Shown piece after piece: positions 27,954 through 35,718 of a stretch of 64,000 bases of DNA. Under the pieces are notes generated by a model. That model ran no database searches and had not been told where the DNA came from. It saw nothing but the letters and a program-made list of their open reading frames with translations. The position numbers and the translations under genes are program-made. Source of the DNA: Rhodospirillaceae bacterium (lineage in GTDB: Bacteria > Pseudomonadota > Alphaproteobacteria > Kiloniellales > DSM-21159). The DNA lies in contig JAJUFM010000001.1 of NCBI GenBank assembly GCA_029265995.1, positions 24,440-88,439 on the forward strand. Direction: 5' to 3'. Every line of letters starts with the position of its first letter. The stretch's first letter is position 1.

Positions 27954-29338
27954 CAGTCGTACTGCTCCCGGAAGCGGCGAACGATGAACAAGGCCAGGAT
28001 GTTCAACAGCAGCGTTATGGCGAAGAGGGTCAGCCCAAGAGCGAATCCGACCAGGGATTGCGGCCCGGCGAAGTCACTGTCGCCGGTGAGCTGATTGACG
28101 ATGGTCACTGTCACGGTCGAAACGGGTTCAGCGGGATTGAGCCGCAAGACCGGGCTGTTGCCGGCCGCCATAACGACGATCATGGTCTCGCCGATGGCCC
28201 GACTGACCGCGAGCAGAAAGGCGCCGACAATTCCTGGAAGCGCAGCCGGCAACAGCACCCGCCGGATCGTTTCGGACTGGGTCGCGCCCAGGCCGAGCGA
28301 CCCATCCCGCAGCGCCAGCGGCACTTGCCGGAGGATGTCGTCCGACAAGGAAGAGATAAAGGGGATCAGCATGATCCCCATTACCATGCCGGCGGTAAGG
28401 GCGCTGGTGGAGCGGATATCGAGCCCGATGGCCGCGCCCAAAGCCGAAAGAAAAGGTCCGACGGTCACCAAGGCGAAGAAGCCGTAGACGATGGTCGGAA
28501 TGCCCGCGAGAATCTCGATCACCGGCTTGACCACCGTCCGCACCTTGTGGGGGGCATACTGCGACAGGTAGATCGCAGTCATTAGCCCGACCGGCAGGGC
28601 CACGAGCATGGCGATGACGGCGACCATGACCGTACCCCACAGCAAAGGCAGCAGCCCGTAGCGCCCGATCGCAGCGGATCCGGTTGTCGCGAAGCCGGGA
28701 TTCCAGATCTCGCCGAAGAAGAAGTCGATTGGATTTACGAAGCTGAAGAAGCGGATCGACTCGTTGAACAGCGAAAGCACGATGCCGGCAGTGGTCAGAA
28801 TCGCCACGGCGGAACAGAGCATCAGCAGGATGCGAACCGCTTTTTCGACGTGATCCCGCGCACGCAGCGCCAGGGAAATCCGCCGCTTGGCCGCAAAAAG
28901 CGCAAGCAGGCCCAACCCGGCCGCCGCCGCGAGAACCAGGAGGAAGGCCAGGTTCTGAATCAGGCTCAGGTGTTCCGCCGCCGCCTGCTCGTAGTCCGCC
29001 ACCTCCCCGGCGACACCATAGCCCGAGGCTAGCGCCCGGATCCGCGCGATGGCGCTATCGAGCTGTCGTCCTTCGAGCCCGGCTACTTCCGGCGGCAACA
29101 TGCCGACGATGAGTGCGCGCAGCGCACTGGTCTCAAGAAGCGCCCACAGCCCCAACACCAGGAGGGTTGGCAAAAGAACCCAGATTGCCACCAGGGTGCC
29201 GTGGTACCGCGGGCGGGAGTGCAGTCGCCTTCCCTCTTTGCGGGCTTCGGCCGCGAGGGAAAGGCTGCGGGCAAACCCCTGCTGATAGGCAAAGCCTAGC
29301 AGTAACAAGAGCGCTGCAGCTATTACGAGATTACCCAC
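27953..29338 (-). CDS. pstC: Phosphate ABC transporter permease PstC
   Basis: A 461-residue permease with a long N-terminal extension of three helices (a PstC N-terminal domain), followed by the permease domain. The ABC-contacting loop is GSLGLGATQSETIRRVLLPAA. It forms the phosphate channel with PstA. An 80-base gap with a strong stem-loop separates it from pstS. Confidence 0.93.
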   Translation of the reverse strand: MGNLVIAAALLLLLGFAYQQGFARSLSLAAEARKEGRRLHSRPRYHGTLVAIWVLLPTLLVLGLWALLETSALRALIVGMLPPEVAGLEGRQLDSAIARIRALASGYGVAGEVADYEQAAAEHLSLIQNLAFLLVLAAAAGLGLLALFAAKRRISLALRARDHVEKAVRILLMLCSAVAILTTAGIVLSLFNESIRFFSFVNPIDFFFGEIWNPGFATTGSAAIGRYGLLPLLWGTVMVAVIAMLVALPVGLMTAIYLSQYAPHKVRTVVKPVIEILAGIPTIVYGFFALVTVGPFLSALGAAIGLDIRSTSALTAGMVMGIMLIPFISSLSDDILRQVPLALRDGSLGLGATQSETIRRVLLPAALPGIVGAFLLAVSRAIGETMIVVMAAGNSPVLRLNPAEPVSTVTVTIVNQLTGDSDFAGPQSLVGFALGLTLFAITLLLNILALFIVRRFREQYD

Positions 29339-29373
29339 GGCTTACCGTCGCCCGTCTTGTGATTCAAAGCAGA

Positions 29374-29394
29374 CGGCCCGGTCCAGCCGGGCCG
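29374..29394 (-). other. Stem-loop between pstS and pstC
   Basis: A perfect 8-pair GC stem (CGGCCCGG with CCGGGCCG, 5-base loop). No T-run follows on the reverse strand, so it is more likely an mRNA 3'-end stabiliser or partial attenuator than a full terminator. Confidence 0.5.
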
Positions 29395-29418
29395 CCCGTC
29401 ACTCACCATTTCTGCCAA

Positions 29419-30441
29419 TTACTCCGCAGATACGGTTTCTCCGGCCAGGAAGGCCTCCAGCACGGCATCCGTTTCTTCAGCCGGTGCAGGAATGAGACCG
29501 GCCTCTTCAAGCAGGCCGCCGGCCCCCGCCATCTGCTCCGACAGGAAGAACTGCACATACTCCTCGAGGCCCGGGACCACCTCGATGTGCTCGCCCTTTA
29601 CGTAGAAGAAGAGCGGGCGCGAAACGGGGTAGTCACCGGACGCGATCGTCTCCAATGACGGCTCAACGCCGGAGATGGTCGCCACCTTCAAGGTGTCGCG
29701 GTTCTGGTCATAGAAGGACAGGCCGAAGACACCCAGCGTTGCAGGATCGGATTGGAGCCGCGCCAGCGTCTCTGTGTAGTCGCCGGCGATCTCGATCACC
29801 ACGTCCTGACGAAAGTTGTTGCAATAGCCTTCCGGTGCATCCGCGACCGCAAGAGCCTCACATCCGGGGCCGGTGACACGCTCTTCAAAGACCTCGCGCG
29901 TACCGTGGTTGGACGCAGGGATCGCCAAAGCGATCTTCTGGTCAGGAAGGGAAGCGTCGATCTCGTTCCAGCTGGTGTAGGGGTTATCCACCAGGTCACC
30001 ATCGACAGGCACCTGAGCAGCGATGGCCCGGAAGACATGCTCTGGCTCGAGCGCAAAATCACCCTGGTCGATGTTCACGGCGAAGACGATGCCATCATAG
30101 CCGAACTGCACCTCGCGGATGTCGTTCACGCCAGCCGCGTTGCAGGCTTCAATCTCACCCTGCTTGATGGGGCGCGAGGCGTTGGCGATGTCGATCGTTC
30201 CCTCACCCACCCCTTCGCAGAACTGGCGGAGACCGCCACCGGAACCGCCGGAGCCTACGACGGGCGTGTTGAACTCAGGGAAGGCCGCGCCGAATTCTTC
30301 CGCCACGATGGAGGCGAAGGGAAGAACGGTCGAGGAGCCCGCAATCTGAATTGTGTCGCGCGACTGGGCGCTGGCACCGGTGGCTCCCAGGGAAACCGCG
30401 AGCAAGGCCGTGGCAGCACCGGCCAAAAGTGCGACTCTCAT
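29419..30441 (-). CDS. pstS: Phosphate-binding protein PstS
   Basis: A 340-residue periplasmic phosphate-binding protein. A signal peptide ends at ATGASAQ, followed by IQIAGSSTVLPFA and SGGSGGGLRQFCEG, the loops that bind the phosphate ion. Start: AAAAAGG directly abuts the ATG at 30450, while the ATG at 30441 has a nine-base spacer, so 30441 is preferred. It heads the pstSCAB genes and is preceded by a candidate Pho box promoter. Confidence 0.94.
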   Translation of the reverse strand: MRVALLAGAATALLAVSLGATGASAQSRDTIQIAGSSTVLPFASIVAEEFGAAFPEFNTPVVGSGGSGGGLRQFCEGVGEGTIDIANASRPIKQGEIEACNAAGVNDIREVQFGYDGIVFAVNIDQGDFALEPEHVFRAIAAQVPVDGDLVDNPYTSWNEIDASLPDQKIALAIPASNHGTREVFEERVTGPGCEALAVADAPEGYCNNFRQDVVIEIAGDYTETLARLQSDPATLGVFGLSFYDQNRDTLKVATISGVEPSLETIASGDYPVSRPLFFYVKGEHIEVVPGLEEYVQFFLSEQMAGAGGLLEEAGLIPAPAEETDAVLEAFLAGETVSAE

Positions 30442-30543
30442 GATATGCATCCTTTTTAGGTCTTAGCGACGTTCGTTGATGGCGCCTGGCGATTGCCGGC
30501 CCCCATCCCACTACGCGGCGCACCCTAGCGGCGGGCTGCAACG

Positions 30544-30577
30544 GTTATATTGAGGTTTGATGAACCTTAGATGACAG
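30544..30577 (-). promoter_or_regulatory. Candidate PhoB-dependent promoter (Pho box) of pstS
   Basis: Reverse strand: CTGTCAT (30571-30577), CTAA, GGTTCAT (30560-30566), ten bases, then TATAAC (30544-30549). The first half-site is perfect and the second matches four of seven. The 11-base repeat step and the ten-base distance to the -10 match the architecture of known Pho promoters. It is about 105 bases before the pstS start. Confidence 0.65.
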
Positions 30578-30685
30578 CCAACACGATAATCCGACGCAGC
30601 TTGCAGCTATGTGACGGAGCCATGACTGTCGCTTCGACTGTCGAGACGCGAAACGCTCTCTTGCTGCTCAAGCCGCGGGTGCTGC

Positions 30686-31378
30686 TCAAGCCACTGGGCG
30701 GTCCAAGGCATAGCCTGCCGAGCGGACCGTGCGGATAAGATCGGGAAGGCCACCATCATTGAGGGCCTTTCGCAGTCGCCGAATATGAACATCAACCGTG
30801 CGCTGCTCCACATAGACGTCCCGGCCCCACACGGCATCCAGCAGCTGCTCCCGGGAAAAGACGCGCCCCGGCTGCTGCAGAAAATGGCGCAGAAGCCGAA
30901 ATTCAGTCGGCCCCAAGTGGAGGTCGCGCTCGCCCCGGCGCACGCGATGGGCCGTCAGATCCATAGTGAGATCCTCGAAGGACAATTCGTCCGCGGCCGC
31001 CATCGGGGCGGCCCGGCGCAGCACGGCGCGCACGCGCGCCAGCAATTCTGCCGGAGAAAAGGGCTTGGTAATATAGTCGTCCGCCCCGCTTTCCAGTCCG
31101 CGCACCTTGTCGGTTTCTTCACTGCGCGCCGTGAGCAGGATAATCGGGGTCTCGCGGGTGGCCGGTTCACGCCGAAGTTGCCTGCAGACATGCAAGCCGC
31201 TCAACAGCGGCAGCATCCAATCGAGCAGAATCAGATCCGGCTGTTCTTCCTTGGCGACTACCAGCGCCTCTTCACCATCATGTGCCTCGACGAGGCGAAA
31301 CCCCTCCTTCTCGAGGTTGTATCGCAAGAGGGTGATCAAGGCCGCTTCATCCTCGACCAGAAGGATGGTGGGTTTCAT
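30686..31378 (-). CDS. phoB: Phosphate regulon response regulator PhoB
   Basis: A 230-residue OmpR-family regulator. Receiver domain: acidic DE near residue 11, phospho-acceptor Asp in LILLDWMLP, Lys in ITKPFSP. C-terminal winged helix: LGPTEFRLLRHFL, REQLLDAVWG, RTVDVHIRRLRKAL. It activates Pho genes under phosphate limitation. It overlaps phoU by four bases and is read after it. Confidence 0.94.
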   Translation of the reverse strand: MKPTILLVEDEAALITLLRYNLEKEGFRLVEAHDGEEALVVAKEEQPDLILLDWMLPLLSGLHVCRQLRREPATRETPIILLTARSEETDKVRGLESGADDYITKPFSPAELLARVRAVLRRAAPMAAADELSFEDLTMDLTAHRVRRGERDLHLGPTEFRLLRHFLQQPGRVFSREQLLDAVWGRDVYVEQRTVDVHIRRLRKALNDGGLPDLIRTVRSAGYALDRPVA

Positions 31379-32124
31379 TCCTGCTCGTCTCCTCGACTAC
31401 CTTCCACGTCATCAGGCGTGACCACGGCGTAGTTCGCCGCATCGCTCTTGGGTCTCGCACCTTCCAGCCGCTCGCCGGTAACCATGAAATGAACCACTTC
31501 CGCGATGTTGGTGGCATGGTCGCCGATGCGCTCGATGTTCCTGGCGATGAACAACAGGTGGGTGGCGGAGGTGATGTTGCGTGGATCTTCCATCATGTAG
31601 GTCAGCGTCGCCCGGAACAGGCCGGTGTACATTTCGTCCACCTCCTGATCCCGTTCCCAGACATCCACTGCCGCCGCAGCGTCGCGTTTGAGGTAGGCAT
31701 CCAGCACCTGCTTGATGCCCGCTTGAACCAAGCGTGTCATGCGCGGAAGCGCATTGAAGGTTTCGATTTGCCGGGTCTGCCAAAGTGGCAGGGATCGCTT
31801 GGCGATGTTCTTGGCGTAGTCGCCAATGCGTTCCAGATCCGCAGAAATTCTCAGGGCGGCGATGACACTGCGCAGATCACTCGCCATCGGCTGTCGCAAG
31901 GCGAGAATGCGCACGACGGCTTCGTCTACTTCCTGCTCCAGTTCATCCAGGCGTTCATCCCCCCGGATCGTCTGTTGAGCGAGCTCGCTGTCGCCCGTAG
32001 CCAACGCCTTGACGGCGGCGGCGAGCTGCGCCTCAGCCATGCCGCCCATGCGGGCGATCAGCCCGTCCAGAGCCTGCAGCTCCTCGGAATAGGCCTTGAA
32101 GATATGTTCGGACTGTCCCGCCAT
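31375..32124 (-). CDS. phoU: Phosphate signalling protein PhoU
   Basis: A 249-residue cytoplasmic protein of two three-helix PhoU repeats with the metal-binding ExxxD patterns (RIGDYAKNIAKRS and RIGDHATNIAEVV). PhoU links Pst transporter state to PhoR and holds PhoB activity down when phosphate is plentiful. It directly precedes phoB with overlapping codons. The C-terminal tail of about 20 residues is acidic and variable. Confidence 0.93.
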   Translation of the reverse strand: MAGQSEHIFKAYSEELQALDGLIARMGGMAEAQLAAAVKALATGDSELAQQTIRGDERLDELEQEVDEAVVRILALRQPMASDLRSVIAALRISADLERIGDYAKNIAKRSLPLWQTRQIETFNALPRMTRLVQAGIKQVLDAYLKRDAAAAVDVWERDQEVDEMYTGLFRATLTYMMEDPRNITSATHLLFIARNIERIGDHATNIAEVVHFMVTGERLEGARPKSDAANYAVVTPDDVEGSRGDEQE

Positions 32125-32311
32125 TGCTGCTGCCCCTTAGGATCGAGTTTCGCGGTGCGCGCCAACCTTTAACAATCGGCGGGAGCGTCACTGTCCAACC
32201 GAGTTGGTAGGGCCGCCTTCTTACACAAGGTGCGCCCGCCGCCGCTCGCGACCTGCTACGCTTTTGTGACTGCGGTAATATTACAGGGAGATGAAGCTTT
32301 TATGACCGCGT

Positions 32312-33778
32312 TCAACGGGCGGTGGCCATCTTGGTGCCTGGCAACGCTGCGGGATTTGCTTCCAAGGCCTCCGCTGCCAGCGGCAGATAGACGGAAAAGC
32401 ATGAGCCTTCGCCTGGCGTGCTATCGATCTGAAGCAGGCCGCGGTGCCGATTGACGATGTGCTTTACGATCGCAAGACCCAGGCCGGTTCCTCCTTGTTG
32501 GCGTGAACGCGCTGTATCGACCCGGTAAAAGCGCTCGGTCAGCCGAACCAGATGCTCACGCTCGATCCCCTCGCCTTGATCGACCACGCTTACCGCCAGG
32601 CAGGTGGTCCCTATGCGGCGGGCCCGCAGATCGTCGGCCGGCTCGGCAACCCGCCCCTCGATGCGGATGGCCGTGCCCTCCCGGCCGTACTTGAGCGCAT
32701 TATCCATGAGGTTCTGAAAGACCTGGGCGAGCTCGTCCGGATCCCCCACCACGAGCGTAGAAGAAGGTAGATCTACCTCGATCTCCATCTCCCGCTCCTG
32801 CGCTCGCAGCGTCATGCCCTTGGCGAGGGTTCGAACCGTGGCTGCCACATCCACCCGTCCATCCGGCAGGCTGTGTTCGCGCAGCTCGATGCGCGAGAGG
32901 CTGAGCAGATCTTCCACCAGACGGGCCATGCGCCACGCCTGGTCATGCATGATGGGAAGAAAGCTTGCTAGAGCTTGCCGATCCTCCTTGGCGGGTCCCT
33001 GCAGCGTCTCGATGAATCCAAGCAAACTCGACAAGGGCGTGCGCAGCTCGTGGCTCGCATTCGCGACGAAATCGGCCCGCAGTTCTTCCGTACGGCGGAT
33101 CGCCGTCAGGTCGTGGAGCGCTACAACGGCAGTAGTGTCACTCCCCTCCACCGTTGGAATGGTTAAGACGACGATGTGCGCACTCAGGTGCCGGGTTATG
33201 TTGCCGGGCAAATCGAACTCCACCGCGTCTGGCTTCTCACCCCGAAATGCCGCTTCCACGGCGGTCAGGAGGTCGGGATGGCGAATGATCTCGACCAATT
33301 CGCGGCCCGCCAGGTCGCCGCCAAGAAGCTCCTCCGCCGCTTCGTTGGCTCGCAAGACATGTCCGGTGTTATCCAGAACCAGCAGCGGGTCCGGCAGGTT
33401 CGATAAAATGACGCTTCCTGCCGCCATCGCGCTTTCCACACGTTGCTGCTGCTGCTCCTGCTGCCGGGCGGTTTCTCGAAGCGCCTCAGCAAGCTGAGGC
33501 GTTAGAAAAGGTGAGCCAACCTGCCAGTGCTGCTCCATACCGATCGAGGCGCGACCGCCTCGCCGGAGCTTCCCGAGGTACAGCAGAATCCAGTCCAGAT
33601 GCTGAAAGTGATTGATCAGCATTGGCAGGAGCATTGCCAGGACCGCGAGGACGGCAACCACTGCCCATATCCACGCGAGCAAGCCCGCGAGCGCCAATCC
33701 CGCGAGTACCAGCATCATCGGCGCGGTTAGTGCAATTAATGCAAACGCAACCCTTCGCGCCATTGGCGGCGGCTCCAT
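32312..33778 (-). CDS. phoR: Phosphate regulon sensor histidine kinase PhoR
   Basis: About 488 residues. Two close membrane helices at the N-terminus, a linker, a PAS domain (about 120-220), a dimerisation domain with FVANASHELRTPLSS and an ATPase domain with NALKYG, DQGEGI and GTGLGLAIVKH. It lacks a large periplasmic domain, as expected for PhoR, which reads Pst/PhoU state. The ATG at 33778 (ACGGA six bases upstream) is preferred to the in-frame TTG at 33796. It is separated from phoU by 187 bases with no gene. Confidence 0.9.
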   Translation of the reverse strand: MEPPPMARRVAFALIALTAPMMLVLAGLALAGLLAWIWAVVAVLAVLAMLLPMLINHFQHLDWILLYLGKLRRGGRASIGMEQHWQVGSPFLTPQLAEALRETARQQEQQQQRVESAMAAGSVILSNLPDPLLVLDNTGHVLRANEAAEELLGGDLAGRELVEIIRHPDLLTAVEAAFRGEKPDAVEFDLPGNITRHLSAHIVVLTIPTVEGSDTTAVVALHDLTAIRRTEELRADFVANASHELRTPLSSLLGFIETLQGPAKEDRQALASFLPIMHDQAWRMARLVEDLLSLSRIELREHSLPDGRVDVAATVRTLAKGMTLRAQEREMEIEVDLPSSTLVVGDPDELAQVFQNLMDNALKYGREGTAIRIEGRVAEPADDLRARRIGTTCLAVSVVDQGEGIEREHLVRLTERFYRVDTARSRQQGGTGLGLAIVKHIVNRHRGLLQIDSTPGEGSCFSVYLPLAAEALEANPAALPGTKMATAR

Positions 33779-33938
33779 AAATAATCCGTAACACAAAAGT
33801 AGCGCGACTAGACGACGCTAGCACCGAAAGATGACATCACCGAGAAGCCTGCGTTACGGTTTGAGAAGCGGCTGCTCTTGCCTGCCACCAGGCTCACCGG
33901 CATCATCATTGTGCGACATGATTTCAACGGCGGTGACA

Positions 33939-34334
33939 ATGAAGACGGTGCTTCGCGCGCGACAGGCCGCGCTCTTTGTCGGAAGTCTGGCGTTTCTCGC
34001 CGGCTGTAGCAGCACGCCCCAGCGCCCTCCGCCCGGTGAGCAGGAAGCCTTCATCGTCATCGGCGTCCCCCGCGTCGCAAGCGTGGCCTCAGAAAAGAAA
34101 AGCTATGACTGTGACGGATTGTCGGTAAGGGTGGAATACATCAACGCCGGCGACAGTTCGCTGGCCGTGCTGGAGTTCGACGAGGAATTTGTCGTCGCTT
34201 CGAACGTCCTTTCAGGCTCCGGGGCGCGCTATGCCGGAAAGCAGTATATTTGGTGGGTGAAGGGTGAAGAGGCCCAGTTCGAGAACCTGATGGCGGACGA
34301 TCCGCAACCGCGCCAGTGCCAGGTAACCTCGTGA
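33939..34334 (+). CDS. Lipoprotein with MliC-like lysozyme inhibitor domain
   Basis: About 131 residues. A lipoprotein leader ends at the lipobox LAGC. The mature part has the short MliC pattern: YDCDGLSVRVEYIN, a middle strand, LSGSGARYAGKQYIWWVKGEEA and a final Cys that could pair with the first. MliC proteins inhibit C-type lysozyme in the periplasm. Several in-frame ATGs exist (33918, 33939); 33939 places the leader at the normal distance. It is divergent from phoR. Confidence 0.7.
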   Translation: MKTVLRARQAALFVGSLAFLAGCSSTPQRPPPGEQEAFIVIGVPRVASVASEKKSYDCDGLSVRVEYINAGDSSLAVLEFDEEFVVASNVLSGSGARYAGKQYIWWVKGEEAQFENLMADDPQPRQCQVTS

Positions 34335-34371
34335 CGCGAACCCTATCTCGGTCTGTTTCTGGAAGCCCATC

Positions 34372-34956
34372 ATGACAAGCATCATCGGCATCTCCGGCAG
34401 CCTCCGACAGGGCTCCTTCAACACGCGATTAATGCTAGCGGCTGCGGCTCGAATGCCCGATGGCGCGCTAATGGAAACCGCGACCATCCACGGCATTCCG
34501 CTCTACGACGGCGATGTGGAGGAGCGGGAAGGCGTTCCCGCCGCTGCCGCAGCCCTGAAGGAGCGCATTGCCGTAGCAGACGGCCTGCTGCTCTTCACGC
34601 CGGAGTACAACAATTCCATCCCCGGGCCTTTCAAGAACGCGATCGATTGGCTTACCCGGCCAAGCAGCGACGTGCCGCGTGTCTTCCGAGGCAAGCCGAC
34701 GGCCCTGATGGGCGCAACGCCCGGTGGCTTCGGGACCAACCTCGCACAAGCAGCCTGGCTGCCGGTGCTGCGCCAACTCGGGGTGGAAGCCTGGTTTGGC
34801 GCCCGACTGCACGTCGCGCGTGCACCCGATGCCTTCGATGAGGATGGCGTCCTGAAGAGCGAACCCCTGGATCGGCAACTGAGGGCTTTTCTTGCCGGCT
34901 TCACGGAGTTCGTGAAACAGATCAAGGGCCGACAGGTGGACTCGCTCTCTAGCTGA
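34372..34956 (+). CDS. NADPH-dependent FMN reductase family protein
   Basis: A 194-residue flavodoxin-like quinone/azo/chromate reductase. The FMN phosphate loop is ISGSLRQGSFN, and TPEYNNSIPGPFKNAIDW is the ring-binding signature of the ChrR/YieF group. It probably makes two-electron reductions that limit oxidative cycling. It lies 37 bases after the MliC-like gene and may be co-transcribed. Confidence 0.88.
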   Translation: MTSIIGISGSLRQGSFNTRLMLAAAARMPDGALMETATIHGIPLYDGDVEEREGVPAAAAALKERIAVADGLLLFTPEYNNSIPGPFKNAIDWLTRPSSDVPRVFRGKPTALMGATPGGFGTNLAQAAWLPVLRQLGVEAWFGARLHVARAPDAFDEDGVLKSEPLDRQLRAFLAGFTEFVKQIKGRQVDSLSS

Positions 34957-35011
34957 GCGCCGCAGAGCGAGCTGCTCGCCTACACTTCAAACAAACCACG
35001 AGATTTGGGGA

Positions 35012-35033
35012 GTACGGGCCACTCGGCCCGTAC
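35012..35033. other. Perfect GC stem-loop between convergent genes
   Basis: GTACGGGCC-ACTC-GGCCCGTAC forms a nine-pair stem between the FMN reductase and the convergent secreted protein. There is no T-run on either side, so a terminator role is possible but not shown. Confidence 0.4.
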
Positions 35034-35053
35034 CCGCTCGGAGCCTGCGCCCG

Positions 35054-35506
35054 CTACTGGAAGAATTCTATATTGGTGCGCGAACGCAGCTCGACCAGAT
35101 CGACGCAGTCCTGCCGCGCCCCTTCTTCATCCGCACAGGGACCAATATCGTTCAACAGCACGCGGTCGATGCTCTCGCACTGCAGGTCCGAGAGATCGAA
35201 GAGCTTTACGACCGAGCGATCCGCGCGAAGCGGGGCAGCCTCCACGGCGATCCGCCGGGCGATGACCCCTTCGCCGTCGAACAGCACGAGGTCCAGGCGA
35301 AACTCCTCGAAGCGGCTGCTATGGCCGTTCTCAAAAAGCAGATACGCGCGGCAAGCATTGTCGAGCTGCTCAACCTTGTTGAGCTCTACGACAACCGTTT
35401 GCCCTGTGGCGGCAGCCTCTGGCTCCGTCTGAGCGAGGGAGGGAGCCGTGGCTCCGATCAAACTGGCGGCGATCAAGGCGCCAAGGAACTTGATGCGGCA
35501 ACGCAT
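35054..35506 (-). CDS. Secreted protein of unknown function
   Basis: A 150-residue periplasmic protein. The signal peptide ends at APSLAQ. The mature part carries NACRAYLLFENGHSSRFEEFRLDLVLFDGEGVI, which looks like a beta-sandwich, and four Cys residues in all (NAC, LQC, PCA, DCV) that may form two disulfides. I do not recognise the family. It is alone on the reverse strand between two forward genes. Confidence 0.65.
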   Translation of the reverse strand: MRCRIKFLGALIAASLIGATAPSLAQTEPEAAATGQTVVVELNKVEQLDNACRAYLLFENGHSSRFEEFRLDLVLFDGEGVIARRIAVEAAPLRADRSVVKLFDLSDLQCESIDRVLLNDIGPCADEEGARQDCVDLVELRSRTNIEFFQ

Positions 35507-35718
35507 TTCTAGGTTCTACCTCCCCCGTAAGACATGAAGCGGGCGGCAGCATAGATCAGATCTCGATCCGATGGAATCATGCAACGCAGTCCCTTTTGCC
35601 GTTGTTGGGGGACAGGCTTTGCTATTGAAGGCAAACTCTTCTCGACCAGCGCCGGTCGGAACTGCATGCTGGTCCTTCCGTTCTCTTTCAAGACTCTCAT
35701 CACACATCGACACTCGCC

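Noticed and set aside
30625..30644. Two CTGTC repeats downstream of phoB resembling a Pho box
   Set aside because: The step is 12 rather than 11 bases, and they face the forward strand where no gene follows.
30662..30692. 13-base direct repeat at the end of phoB
   Set aside because: Only two copies 18 bases apart; likely chance or a small coding duplication with no clear role.
32260..32290. Possible Pho box before phoU (CTGTAAT then GCAGTCAC on the reverse strand)
   Set aside because: The second half-site is off register and matches poorly; no well-placed -10 box.
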